64,000 nucleotides of DNA from Steroidobacteraceae bacterium. Its GTDB lineage: Bacteria > Pseudomonadota > Gammaproteobacteria > Steroidobacterales > Steroidobacteraceae. The stretch lies in assembly GCA_025451845.1 (NCBI GenBank), contig JANWJS010000045.1, positions 1 through 64,000 of the forward strand. The letters run 5' to 3'. Shown piece after piece: positions 50,137-59,297 of the stretch. The notes under the pieces are model-generated. The model had not been told where the DNA came from. It saw only the letters and a list, made by a program, of their open reading frames with translations, and did no database searches. Numbering within the stretch: position 1 is the first letter of the stretch; each line of letters begins with the position of its first letter. The translations under genes were made by a program, and so were the position numbers.

Positions 50137-51892
50137 GGGTGGAGAGCGCTGCGGGCCCCGCGAGCACGGAGACCGGCTCGCCCACGCCGCCAGAGGGGCT
50201 CGAAAATGCCAGGGTCACTCGAATCCGGTGCCCCGCGGGAAAGATGTAGGACATCGGCAGCAGCGCGAATTGCAACTCGGTGGGCTTCCCGGGCTCGAGC
50301 GGCCGCGCGTCCTTCTTCAGGAACGAATGCCAGGGAAGGTCAAAATCGTTATAGGGAGGCCGCGCAAGAGCACGGTCGGAAGCGCGCAGCCGACCCAACA
50401 TCTGGTAGGAGCGCATCGTACCGTCCGGCGCCACATCGTCGATCCATGCGAACGCATCGGTGTCGCGGGCACGAGTCGCTATCCAGACTCTCATCACCGG
50501 AAACCCGGTGATCTGAAGGTCGTGAGGGAGCGGTGCAGTTTCGTAGGAGAGACCGCCCGGCGGCTTCTCGACGAAGATGGGATTGGCCTTCGGTGCGGCA
50601 GTCTCGACGGTCGTCTCCTGCCCCCCTTTCTTCGGCGCAGCGCGCCCGAGGCCGCCTGCCGTGAGATAGAAGTCGGTTTCGACCTGGTTGGGCAGAGGCC
50701 AGGTCGAGGCAGTCTGCCAGGCGCGCTGCGGCGGTGCGTTGTAAGTGTAGTAGGTCACCCGCGCTTCCTTCATGACGCCGTTTTGAATGCCCTTCAACCA
50801 ATAGTCGAAGAAGCGCCGCTCTTCGGTGACGATCGAGAATCCGGTGTCCGCCCAGACCTTCTGCCAGCCGCAGTGCATGGCAGGGCCGACGAGCAGCTTG
50901 ACGCGTCCCGTCGGGAGATTGCCGAAGATGTCGAAAGCGGCGAGCTTCGTTCCCGACTCATCCCAGTTGGATGTGGCATAGACCCCGAAATCACCGTCTT
51001 TCAGAGCGTCGAGATGGGTCGAGGGGCTCGATTCGGGCCACCATTCGACGCCGCCCAACGCAGCCGCCCGGCTGTCACGGAACGGGATCACGTAGCCGAC
51101 GCCAACCTCCGGAGCATCGATGTTGTTCTTGTGCTCGGCGATCGCTCGGGCCAGCTCCGCGGGTCCTCGCGGGCCATCGACCGGCGCCGCCGTCCTGTCG
51201 CGGCCGGCCGTGCTCGATTGCGAGGGCGGCAGGAATGGCCGCAGCGGCACTCCCCCGATGACCAGGAACGAGTAACTGTCGAAGGTCGAGCTCATGGGAA
51301 AGATTGCCTTCAGTGCCGGCGGCCGGGTCGTGGCGGCCTGCATCTGGCTGCCACCCGTTGCCGAGCAGCCCCACATGCCGATACGGCCGTTGCTCCAGGG
51401 TTGCTTCGCGAACCATTCGGTCATGTCATAGGCATCGGTGCTCGCCGACGGAAGGTACTCTCCGAAATTGAAGACTTCGTTCGTGCCAAAGGAGGCGTAG
51501 AGGCCGCGGAAATCGACCAGAGCGACGTTGTACCCATACTTGACCAGCTGCAGCGCAAAGCCGGGATAGGCGCTCGCGGAAGAGGCGCCGTCGAGTCCGG
51601 CGCGGCGATTGTACGGTGTGTTCATCCACACAACCGGTAGCGGCCCTTTTGCGAGGACGCCATGACTCGTCGGCCGGAAGAGATCGACCGCGAGCTTCGT
51701 GCCGTCGCGGACCTCGATATAGAAGGAGGTCCTTTCATAGCCATCGTAGAGGGCAGGCGCGTAGCCGGAATAGTAGCCGGGCTCGGAGAGCTTCGGTGTG
51801 GCACCGGGATGGGCGGCGTATGCGGTAGCAACCGGCTGCGCAAGGCTGAGGATGGCCGCTGACAGGATTGATCTCACGATCGAATTCAACAT
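50102..51892 (-). CDS. Secreted CocE/NonD-family hydrolase
   Basis: This 596-residue protein has a signal peptide (MLNSIVRSILSAAILSLAQPVATAYA). Its X-Pro dipeptidyl-peptidase/CocE fold has VVWMNTPYNRR, NVALVDFRGLYAS, the nucleophile in MWGCSATGGSQMQAA, and the jelly-roll C-terminal domain (IFPAGHRIRVTLAFSS). CocE itself hydrolyses cocaine benzoyl ester. Here the enzyme could cleave aromatic esters or amides in the periplasm before TRAP uptake. It is 24 nt downstream of the dctP gene on the same strand and is probably the last gene of that operon. Confidence 0.83.
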   Translation of the reverse strand: MLNSIVRSILSAAILSLAQPVATAYAAHPGATPKLSEPGYYSGYAPALYDGYERTSFYIEVRDGTKLAVDLFRPTSHGVLAKGPLPVVWMNTPYNRRAGLDGASSASAYPGFALQLVKYGYNVALVDFRGLYASFGTNEVFNFGEYLPSASTDAYDMTEWFAKQPWSNGRIGMWGCSATGGSQMQAATTRPPALKAIFPMSSTFDSYSFLVIGGVPLRPFLPPSQSSTAGRDRTAAPVDGPRGPAELARAIAEHKNNIDAPEVGVGYVIPFRDSRAAALGGVEWWPESSPSTHLDALKDGDFGVYATSNWDESGTKLAAFDIFGNLPTGRVKLLVGPAMHCGWQKVWADTGFSIVTEERRFFDYWLKGIQNGVMKEARVTYYTYNAPPQRAWQTASTWPLPNQVETDFYLTAGGLGRAAPKKGGQETTVETAAPKANPIFVEKPPGGLSYETAPLPHDLQITGFPVMRVWIATRARDTDAFAWIDDVAPDGTMRSYQMLGRLRASDRALARPPYNDFDLPWHSFLKKDARPLEPGKPTELQFALLPMSYIFPAGHRIRVTLAFSSPSGGVGEPVSVLAGPAALSTLTLPVIPDRAH

Positions 51893-51916
51893 GAATGCTG
51901 CCCCTGGTTGCTTTTG

Positions 51917-52993
51917 CTAAAGATCGCCACTGCCTTTATCGGCATTGCAAGCGACACGGCCGCTCCTCCGGATACCGGCCGCGAGCGCCTGGGCGTACTG
52001 GAACACGGCGAGTCCGTCGATCCCGTAAGCGTTGAGTTGGGTTGCGCTGCGCCGGGCCTCGCGGTTATAGAGATCGTCGAAGCGCGCCTGCTCCGCGGCC
52101 GAGGCCGCGAAGGAGTGCACTCCCTCGCGCTCACCGAACTGCCTTCCCGCACGCACTGCAGTCTCGATCTGGAGTGCCATCGCCGCTTCCCAGACGCTGC
52201 CCGACTCGGTGAGGAGCGCGCGATCGGCGGCTGAGAGGGCTTCCCAGCGGCGCTCACCGATGGCGCGCGCGGGGTAGGCTCCTCGGGGAATCTCGAGTCC
52301 CCAGTAATAGTGCGCGACCTCGGCGAAGCGCAGCGAGAAAAGCGTATCGGGCGGGGCGATCACCCCGTCGAGGATCCCCTTGGCAAGACCCGAGTACACC
52401 TGCTCCATGGGCATATCGACGGGGTCGGCGCCCAGCTCGCGCAGTACGCCGACGAGCTCGACGGGTACCCGAATCCGCAGTCCCTTTAAGTCCGCAAGCG
52501 CATGCACCGGGTGCGTGCGAGTCAAAACCCCGGGAAGCGAGCCGCCCTGTACCGCGAGGACGTGCAGGCCGCGAAGCTCCGCGCGGAACGCCGGGAACCT
52601 GGCGACCAGACAATCGTAGAGCATTACCTGCTCACCGAACGTCGTCGCGCCCGCATAGAAGGCGGTCTGAGCGCGAATGAGCTGCACTCCTCCCAGCTCA
52701 TAGATCGGCGTGATGAGGCCGATGTCCGCGACCCCATGGCGTAGCTCGATGATCGATGCGTCGGAGGAAAGGAGCGTGCCGGACCAGAGCGGGCGGATAC
52801 GCAGCCGGCCGTCGGAGTGCGTCTGCACCCAGTCGAGCCATACCTCGTCCGCTCTGCTGAAAGGGTGATCGGGAGCATAGGGGCTCGCATAAACGAGAGT
52901 GGTGACGCCGGAAGCCGCTTGGCCCTGGCACGCGCACAAAAGGACTGCGAGCAGTGACGGCAGCAGCAACCGCGATGCGCGCGCGCGGCTCAT
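51917..52993 (-). CDS. dctP: TRAP transporter substrate-binding protein (DctP)
   Basis: This 358-residue secreted binding protein has a signal/lipobox-like N-terminus (LLLPSLLAVLLCACQG). It has the DctP pattern: LVYASPYAPDHPFSRADEVWLDWV, SDASIIELRHGVADIGLI, LKGLRIRVPVELVGVLRELGADPVDMP with the conserved Arg, and VEQVYSGLAKGILDGVI-type segment (MEQVYSGLAKGILDGV). It would deliver a carboxylate to the DctQM membrane part encoded upstream. Its start overlaps the stop of the hgdY gene by 4 nt. Confidence 0.88.
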   Translation of the reverse strand: MSRARASRLLLPSLLAVLLCACQGQAASGVTTLVYASPYAPDHPFSRADEVWLDWVQTHSDGRLRIRPLWSGTLLSSDASIIELRHGVADIGLITPIYELGGVQLIRAQTAFYAGATTFGEQVMLYDCLVARFPAFRAELRGLHVLAVQGGSLPGVLTRTHPVHALADLKGLRIRVPVELVGVLRELGADPVDMPMEQVYSGLAKGILDGVIAPPDTLFSLRFAEVAHYYWGLEIPRGAYPARAIGERRWEALSAADRALLTESGSVWEAAMALQIETAVRAGRQFGEREGVHSFAASAAEQARFDDLYNREARRSATQLNAYGIDGLAVFQYAQALAAGIRRSGRVACNADKGSGDL

Positions 52994-54270
52994 ATGAGCT
53001 TCGCGCTAGCAAGGAACCTGGCAACACGCGCCACGAACTGCGCGCGGTCCCATCCGGCGGAGGCGACCATGTCGGCGCTCACGGTGAGGGTCGGCACCCC
53101 GGCCGACTCCAGGGCCTGAGCCGTGAGGTAAACGCCGGACTGCGACAAGCGATTCCCCGGCGGCATGAGAATGAGCGCGGCATCGATGTCGCAGCGCTCA
53201 GCCTCGCTCACCATCCACGCGTTCATCCACGGCGGCAGGTGCAGCACCTCGTTCATTGAGCAGATACGGCTCGCGAGCGCATGCAGGGGCCTGCCCTGCA
53301 ACGCGCGCCTGTACTGCGGGCCGGCGAACGGCATGTACATCGACCATACGAACACGGCGCCGTACTGTTCCTCGAGCGCGCGATAAAGCCCGGTGTCGTG
53401 CCACAGACCCGCACCGATCCACATGAGGCGCACGCGCTCGTGGGCGCAGACCGCCTGACCTGCGCTCACCCGCTCGATGACTTCGTCGCGGAATCGGCGG
53501 GCATGCGCGACCGCCCACTCCGAGCCCCGGTGCCACTGGGGGATCATGGTGTTGGTCATCTGATCGGTGATGGCGACCGGGCACGGGCGGGTTGCTCCGA
53601 TGAGCTGCGCAGCCTCTGCGATATAGCCTTCCTGCTCGTTGATCCGCTCCATCAAGGCGCCGAGGCGGTCCACCTCGAAGCGCCGGTCGGATTTACTCTC
53701 GAGAAGCGCGATCAAGGAGCGCATCTCCTCCACCAGGAGCTCGATACGACCGGCCTCGTACACCTCCAGCCACCTGTCGTACGAATGCTCGAACCACTGT
53801 AGATCCTTGTGACGCCATGCAGGCGCTTCGAGTGCGAAGAAATCGGTGCCGAGCGCTTCGGCCCATAGCGTGAACACGTGCTGAATGCAGTCGCATGTGA
53901 GCCGCGCGACGAGCGCGATCGGCCGTGGCAGACCGCCCCAAGGGGCCGTTGCCGGATCCGCGGCCAGGGTACAGGCGAGTCCGAGTGTGCAGTAGCGGCA
54001 GCCGTTACTCGGATACCCATGACGCTCGAGAGCTTCGAAATACGGTCCCGACAGCTGCTTGGCCGCGAGGTATGCGGCCCACCACTGGTTGGTGATGAGC
54101 GGAATATCCATTGCGTGGAAGATCTCGTGCGGCGTATCCGCCTGCGCGATGACGAAAGGCTCGCCGTCGTCCATGACGCGGCGGCGTAGCTCGCGCACGA
54201 ACTCGCGCTGGTGTCCCGTCGCATCGCCGGAGCATGCGAGCGCCCTGCGTGACTCGGGCCGGGGACTCAC
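52990..54270 (-). CDS. 2-hydroxyacyl-CoA dehydratase/benzoyl-CoA reductase family subunit (BcrB/HgdB-like)
   Basis: This 426-residue protein belongs to the HGD-D family. The stretch HGYPSNGCRYCTLGLAC, then APWGGLPRPIALVARLTCDC and ALGTDFFALEAPAW matches BcrB/HgdB-type subunits and retains Cys residues near the first cluster position and in TCDC. The late segment LMPPGNRLSQSG, where family members usually have a third Cys (NRSCK-like), lacks it, so the [4Fe-4S] site may be incomplete. It lies between the double CaiB gene and dctP, both with 4-nt overlaps, and uses a GTG start. No activator ATPase (HgdC/BadF type) is in the window. Confidence 0.72.
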   Translation of the reverse strand: MSPRPESRRALACSGDATGHQREFVRELRRRVMDDGEPFVIAQADTPHEIFHAMDIPLITNQWWAAYLAAKQLSGPYFEALERHGYPSNGCRYCTLGLACTLAADPATAPWGGLPRPIALVARLTCDCIQHVFTLWAEALGTDFFALEAPAWRHKDLQWFEHSYDRWLEVYEAGRIELLVEEMRSLIALLESKSDRRFEVDRLGALMERINEQEGYIAEAAQLIGATRPCPVAITDQMTNTMIPQWHRGSEWAVAHARRFRDEVIERVSAGQAVCAHERVRLMWIGAGLWHDTGLYRALEEQYGAVFVWSMYMPFAGPQYRRALQGRPLHALASRICSMNEVLHLPPWMNAWMVSEAERCDIDAALILMPPGNRLSQSGVYLTAQALESAGVPTLTVSADMVASAGWDRAQFVARVARFLASAKLI

Positions 54271-56432
54271 TGAAAGACTCCCTGGGCCTCGAGCTCATCG
54301 AATCGCCTGGGGTCGAGCCTCACGATCTCAAGGACGATCTCGCGGGTGTGCTCGCCGAGACGCGGTGCGCGGAAAGGCTCGCTCGAGCTTCGCGAGAAGT
54401 GCATGGGAGTGCGCAGGTGGGGGAAGGCGCCGAGCAGCGGATGATCCAGGACGACGAGGGGGCTTTGGGCGGCGAGCGCCGCATCGTTTTCCATCAAGTC
54501 CTCGATGTCCTGAAGAGGCGCGGCGTCGATTCCCTCGTGTTGCAGGCGGTTGGCGAGCTCAGCCGCATCCTGGTTGGCGGTCCAGGAGGCCACCGGGCCT
54601 GCCACGGCCTCAGGCTCGCCATCCCGAAGGCCCGCGAGGGTACAGAAGCGCGACCAGGCAGATCGGTCCGTGCAACGGATCGCGATCCAACGATCTTCGC
54701 CGAGCGCGGGATAGACCGCTTGATGAAAGGAGCGCACGTCGGCATTGCCGGGTCGTGTCGGGACCTGGCTCGTTTGCGCCTGCACCAGGGCCTCATACAT
54801 CTGCTGCAGGCATACTTCATACATCGAGGTATCGATGTGCGCGCCGCAGCCGCTTTCGCGCCGGCGCTGGAGGGCTGCGGCGGCCGCGGCCGCCATCACG
54901 TAGGGGACGACGACATCGCCGTAGGGCAGTGCGCTTGGGATCACCGGATCGCGGTCCGGCCAGCCGGTGAGATAGGTGCGGCCCGACAGCGCAGCGCCCG
55001 TGCCGTCCACTCCCCATTCACGTGCGAGCGGTCCGCTCTGGCCGTAGACGCTGCCGGATACCAGGATGATGCCGGGGTTCAGCCGCGCGAGCGCCGCATA
55101 GCCGAGCCCCAATTTGTCCATCGTTCCGGGAGAGAAATTCTCCACCACGAGATCGGCCCAACGCACCAGAGGCTCGATGACCTCGCGACTCCCGCGCGCT
55201 TTGAGATCAAGCGCGAGACTGCGCTTGGAGGTATTGAGGTGCGCGAACCAGGGCTTGTCGTCGAGGTTGCCGGTGCGCGAGGCGGTGACCTGGCGGTCGA
55301 GGCGCGAGAGACAGGGGCGCGTGCGGCTCTCGACTTTGACCACATCGGCGCCGAGGTCGCCGAGTATCTTGGTGGTGATCGAGCCGACGAGCGCCCAGGA
55401 AAAGTCGAGGACGCGCACGCCCGAGAGGGGGCCGCCCCGATCGGTCGCGCGTGGTGCCGCCGGCGTGCCAGCCATCGGACCGTCGGTCATCCGAAAAAAG
55501 CGTCCCGGTACCCGCAGTGGGTCGTGCTCGACCCAGAACTCCCGCGCCTGGAGGTGTGGGTCTGCGAGAGCATCGTGCGGCTCGCAGACCACGGTCGCAT
55601 TGATGCCGCGCCGCTGCCCTTCTCGCACGATGTCCGACTTACTCACGGTACTGAAGAACAGAGCGATCGCATTTTCCCAACGCGTCCGTGTCGTCGGGTC
55701 CAGCGCCGAGCGATCGTAGTGCAGCCAGTCGGTTCCGCGCAGCGGATTGGGCACGCCGCGCTCGTCCATCCAGTCGCTCAACGCCTGGTTGGCCGGCGCT
55801 CCGAGCCGACCGGTCATGAGCGTGTGAAAGCACCATCCGTCGCTCAACGGCCAGATACAACGAACGGTCGCGCGCCCATAACCGAGTGCGCCTCCGGTCC
55901 GGCGAAGCTTGCGGCGATCGAACTGCCAGACCAGGATGGGGTTGACCGCACGGCTGAAGGTGACTTCCTGCGCGCAGATCTCGATCGTCTGGCCGCGGTC
56001 GCTCTCACCGCGCTCGAAATGGGCGGCAAGAGCTGCTGCGGCGGCGACCATGTCGGTATGAAAGAGGCACGCGTCCAATGCCTCCTTGACCGGAGCGCGG
56101 TCCGGATCGCCCGTCAGCCTCAGGGCCCCACCCAGCGCCGATACGGTGAGCTCGCTTCCGGACCACTCCGCGCGCGTGCCGCCGCGCCCGAAGGGGCTCA
56201 GGAGGACATGGATGAGCCGAGGAAACCGTGTCGCGAGATTCGGCGGCAACAGCTCGGCTCGGTCGCGCGCGCGCCAGCGATGGAGAAAGAAGGAGGCGCC
56301 CGCGAGATCCTCGAGGATGCGATCCTCGCTGCTCGGCTCGATGCGTGCCCCCAGCGAGACCAGGAAGCGCGCGAGCGCGCCATCCGCCTCTTCGCCGAGC
56401 GTAACCACGCGGTGAGCAGCAAGCATGTTCAT
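54267..56432 (-). CDS. Fused double family III CoA-transferase (CaiB/BaiF)
   Basis: This 721-residue protein carries two CaiB domains. The C-terminal one (from about residue 330, GGPLSGVRVLDFSWALVG) is complete, with VKVESRTRP, LNTSKRSLALDLK, VVENFSPGTMDKLG and the catalytic Asp in LPYGDVVVPY. The N-terminal one (residues about 8-320) is divergent, and the aligned position of the catalytic Asp in the segment CLFHTDMVAAAAAL is not Asp. It may thus be one catalytic and one structural half in a single chain. It would load CoA on a carboxylate substrate for the neighbouring HGD-D proteins. 4-nt overlaps link it to both neighbours. Confidence 0.82.
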   Translation of the reverse strand: MNMLAAHRVVTLGEEADGALARFLVSLGARIEPSSEDRILEDLAGASFFLHRWRARDRAELLPPNLATRFPRLIHVLLSPFGRGGTRAEWSGSELTVSALGGALRLTGDPDRAPVKEALDACLFHTDMVAAAAALAAHFERGESDRGQTIEICAQEVTFSRAVNPILVWQFDRRKLRRTGGALGYGRATVRCIWPLSDGWCFHTLMTGRLGAPANQALSDWMDERGVPNPLRGTDWLHYDRSALDPTTRTRWENAIALFFSTVSKSDIVREGQRRGINATVVCEPHDALADPHLQAREFWVEHDPLRVPGRFFRMTDGPMAGTPAAPRATDRGGPLSGVRVLDFSWALVGSITTKILGDLGADVVKVESRTRPCLSRLDRQVTASRTGNLDDKPWFAHLNTSKRSLALDLKARGSREVIEPLVRWADLVVENFSPGTMDKLGLGYAALARLNPGIILVSGSVYGQSGPLAREWGVDGTGAALSGRTYLTGWPDRDPVIPSALPYGDVVVPYVMAAAAAAALQRRRESGCGAHIDTSMYEVCLQQMYEALVQAQTSQVPTRPGNADVRSFHQAVYPALGEDRWIAIRCTDRSAWSRFCTLAGLRDGEPEAVAGPVASWTANQDAAELANRLQHEGIDAAPLQDIEDLMENDAALAAQSPLVVLDHPLLGAFPHLRTPMHFSRSSSEPFRAPRLGEHTREIVLEIVRLDPRRFDELEAQGVFQ

Positions 56433-57523
56433 GGCGATTTGAGTCCCTGTGTGAAAGCGGCGATGTCCTCGAGTGCGCCGTCTTGAGCATTCCAGCGCCG
56501 GCGGGTGAGCGACAGGAGCGGTATCCTCGCCGCGGCCAACGCCGCCGTTGCCGCGGGTACTTGCCAGGCCGATGACTCATCCTCCTCGATCAGCCAGGAG
56601 ATGACCCCGTGTACCCGCCAATCGATGGCACGGCGTACGAGCCGCGAGGCTCGATCGCAGAAGCCCCGGGGTCCGTGACAGAGGGAGTGGTAGTGATGCG
56701 CGAGGGCCGCTATGGGGTCAGAAGTCGCTCCGACCCTGGCACCCAGCCGATCACTGCCCGCATCGTCGATCTCCGCGACGATGCAACCGCCGGCTCGCTC
56801 CACCGCCTGATGGAGCCGCCCGTCGGGCGGACTCGTGCCGCAGAGCAGCAGGCGCGGCCCGCGATGCTCTCGGAATTCACCCCCGAGCCAGCCGGCGAGC
56901 TCGCCGTCGAAGCGCTCGGCGCTCACGGTGTCCGCGAGACGCAGTAACTGCTCGCAGTCCGCGCCGGGCGGAGGGCGGTCGGATCGCCTGAGCAGATCGA
57001 GACGTGTAAAGAGCGCGCGGCGCCGGTCCCGCGCATCGATGGCTGCCTGCAACCGTGAATTGTCACTCCCCAGAGCCGCCGCGATGGCGCTGATCGCCGC
57101 TTCCGAGTGCACGAGACTCGCCGCGCGCGGAATCTTCGCGATGTCGAAAATGAGAGGGGCGGGTCCGAGGGCGAGGCCGCGGCGCTGCAGCTCGCAAAGG
57201 TAATAGTAGCAGCGCTGAGCACTGTCGTCGGCGCGAGTGAAGATCACGGCGTCCATGAAGTCGAATCGGCCCCGCAGCCACTGCTCGGTGATCGAGCGCA
57301 GGTGTGGCGCGAAGCTCGGCTCGAGATAGCGGTCGGCTCGAGGCGCTTGCTCATCACCGAACCCAGATAACACCACCGCCGTCGCGCTCGCGGCCAGAAT
57401 CAACTCGACAGGAACTTCGGCGCCCACCACGCCGATCACGCGCCTTCCGCTTTGCGCATGTTGCCGGGCGTGCTGCAGTGGGTCGGCGTCCGCCTCGGCC
57501 AACAATTGCGCGAGCGCACTCAT
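56429..57523 (-). CDS. HGD-D family protein lacking Fe-S cysteines (2-hydroxyacyl-CoA dehydratase-like)
   Basis: This is a 364-residue protein similar to the HgdA/BcrC-type subunit: VIGVVGAEVPVELILAASATAVVLSG, then RYLEPSFAPHLRSITEQWLRG, FMDAVIFTRADDSAQRCYYYLCEL, and a C-terminal half with CIVAEIDDAGSDR and HGVISWLIEEDE. In the family, Cys is expected at about the A of SFAP, in the T-x-C-D motif (here RADD) and in DD-x-C-G (here DDAG); all three are absent. Three unrelated Cys do not match. It starts at the ATG 57523 overlapping the dctM stop. It may have lost redox chemistry or serve as a partner subunit. Confidence 0.7.
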   Translation of the reverse strand: MSALAQLLAEADADPLQHARQHAQSGRRVIGVVGAEVPVELILAASATAVVLSGFGDEQAPRADRYLEPSFAPHLRSITEQWLRGRFDFMDAVIFTRADDSAQRCYYYLCELQRRGLALGPAPLIFDIAKIPRAASLVHSEAAISAIAAALGSDNSRLQAAIDARDRRRALFTRLDLLRRSDRPPPGADCEQLLRLADTVSAERFDGELAGWLGGEFREHRGPRLLLCGTSPPDGRLHQAVERAGGCIVAEIDDAGSDRLGARVGATSDPIAALAHHYHSLCHGPRGFCDRASRLVRRAIDWRVHGVISWLIEEDESSAWQVPAATAALAAARIPLLSLTRRRWNAQDGALEDIAAFTQGLKSP

Positions 57524-58827
57524 TGGCCGAGCACCCGGGGAAGGACGAGCGCGATCGCAGGCACTGCCATCAACAGGGTCAAATGCAACAAGTCGGCGGC
57601 TAGAAAGGGCAGCACCCCCTTGAAGATCCGTTCGAGAGGGATGTCCGGCGCGATACCTTGGATTACGTATAGGTTCATGCCTATGGGGGGATGCACGAAG
57701 CCGATCTCCATGGCGCGTACGAGAAAGATGCCGAACCAGATCGGCGAGTACCCGAGACCCTGCAGGACGGGCAGCAGCAGTGGCGTTGCCACCAGCATGA
57801 GGGAGAGCCCATCGAGCACCGACCCCAGGAGCAGCAGGACGACCGTCACGAAGAAGAGCGTGAGAATCCGGTTTCCGCCTGCCGCGCCGACGAGTCCTCC
57901 CACGATGCCGCTCAGTCCCGAGACGCTGATGAACACGGAGAAAATGAGAGCGCCGATCACGATCAGGTAGATCATTCCGGTGGTGCGCAGCGTCTCCGTG
58001 ATCGCGCGGCGCAGCGACCCTCGAGTGAGGCGCCGGCGCCACGCGCATAGCAGCAGTGCGCCGCAGGCGCCGACGGAGCCCGCCTCCGGCGCGGTGAACC
58101 AGCCGAAGGCGATTCCGCCGATGACCAACAGGATGAGCGCGCTCACATCCGCAACCCGCACGAGCGCACGACGGCGCTCACCCCAGCTCTTTCGCGGCTC
58201 CGCGGGCGCCCAGGCAGGCCGCCAGCGCGCCACCAACACCACCACCGCGAAGTAGAAGAGTATTTGCGTAAGGGCAGGCAGGAGCGAGGCGATGAAGAGC
58301 TGTCCGATCGACTGCTCGGCGATGATGCCGAAGACGATCAGCGCAGTGGAAGGCGGCACCGCCTGGCCGAGGGTGCCGCCGGCTGCCACCGCGCCGCTCG
58401 CGAATCCGTCCGAGTAGCCTCGCTCGCGCATCTCCGGGAGCGCTACGAGTCCGACAGTCGCCGCGCTCGCGAGACTGGAGCCGCTGATGGCTCCGAAGCC
58501 GGCGCACGCGCCGATCGAGGCCAGCGCCAACCCTCCCGGGCGATGGCCGAAGAAGCTTGCGGCCGCCTTGAAGAAGTCCCGGCTGGCATCGGCCGCAAAG
58601 CACAGGTGCGCCATGAGGAGGAAGAGCGGCAGCACTCCAAACTCATAGCGCGACATCGTATCGAAGACGACGACACCGGATTTGATCAGCGCAGGCTCGA
58701 GGCCCAGCGTGGCCGTGAGGCCCCCTATGCCCGTCAATCCGAGCGCTACGCCGATCGGCACTCCGCTCATCAAGAGCGCGAACAGTGCGAAAATGCCGCA
58801 AGCGGCGATGATAGGCTCGCCGCTCAT
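57520..58827 (-). CDS. dctM: TRAP transporter large permease (DctM)
   Basis: This 435-residue permease has around 12 transmembrane helices and typical DctM segments: LLMSGVPIGVALGLTG, FGVLPLFLLMAHLCFAAD, GFGAISGSSLASAATVGLVALPEM, AGGTLGQAVPPSTALIVFGI and EIGFVHPPIGMNLYVIQGIA. It works with DctQ and DctP in Na+-driven uptake of a carboxylate. It starts at 58827, overlapping the dctQ stop by 4 nt, and its stop overlaps the hgdX start. A longer upstream frame lies inside dctQ and is rejected. Confidence 0.92.
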   Translation of the reverse strand: MSGEPIIAACGIFALFALLMSGVPIGVALGLTGIGGLTATLGLEPALIKSGVVVFDTMSRYEFGVLPLFLLMAHLCFAADASRDFFKAAASFFGHRPGGLALASIGACAGFGAISGSSLASAATVGLVALPEMRERGYSDGFASGAVAAGGTLGQAVPPSTALIVFGIIAEQSIGQLFIASLLPALTQILFYFAVVVLVARWRPAWAPAEPRKSWGERRRALVRVADVSALILLVIGGIAFGWFTAPEAGSVGACGALLLCAWRRRLTRGSLRRAITETLRTTGMIYLIVIGALIFSVFISVSGLSGIVGGLVGAAGGNRILTLFFVTVVLLLLGSVLDGLSLMLVATPLLLPVLQGLGYSPIWFGIFLVRAMEIGFVHPPIGMNLYVIQGIAPDIPLERIFKGVLPFLAADLLHLTLLMAVPAIALVLPRVLGQ

Positions 58828-59297
58828 GGCCGGTTCGCTCGCCGGTTGCCCAGCGCCCCCGCGATCGCCGCGCCGACGAGCGCCGCCAAGCAGATCCAGC
58901 GCAGCGGCGCGAACGGTATGTGGAGGATGTCGCTTTGCTCGTGCGCGTGGCGCAGGTCCCACATGATCCACGCAAGGCCGCAGGTTCCCGCGAGGAAGAA
59001 GAGGACGGAGAGCCACTCGCCGACGCGCTCGAGGCGCTTGCCGACAGACACCGATAGGCGGCCGGTCAGCAGGTGAACAGTGGCGTGCCGATGCGCCAGC
59101 GTCGCGCTCAAGACGGCCACCGACGCTGTCACCAGGATGGCCGCCCGCATGATCTCGATATCTCCCGGCAAGGCGATCCCCAAGTGCCTGGCGAGCACCG
59201 AGGCAGCTCCCACCAGCATCGAAGTCGCAAGACCCCACGCGCCAACGGCGGTCAGGAGAGCGGTAGCGCGCGGAGTGTGCTCTGGTGGTGCGCTCAT
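58824..59297 (-). CDS. dctQ: TRAP transporter small permease (DctQ)
   Basis: This 157-residue protein has four transmembrane segments (LLTAVGAWGLATSMLVGAA, AILVTASVAVLSATLAH, LSVLFFLAGTCGLAWIMW, WICLAALVGAAIAGAL) and the DctQ pattern of a cytoplasmic charged loop. It starts at 59297, overlapping the capA stop by 4 nt, and ends overlapping dctM. Assignment rests on size, topology and position with dctM and dctP, as the family is poorly conserved. Confidence 0.82.
   Translation of the reverse strand: MSAPPEHTPRATALLTAVGAWGLATSMLVGAASVLARHLGIALPGDIEIMRAAILVTASVAVLSATLAHRHATVHLLTGRLSVSVGKRLERVGEWLSVLFFLAGTCGLAWIMWDLRHAHEQSDILHIPFAPLRWICLAALVGAAIAGALGNRRANRP

Noticed and set aside
52990-57523. 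The HGD-D pair as an ordinary benzoyl-CoA reductase for anaerobic aromatic degradation.
   Set aside because: Expected Cys ligands are missing, there is no activator subunit or ferredoxin gene nearby, and the rest of the window uses O2-dependent oxygenases.
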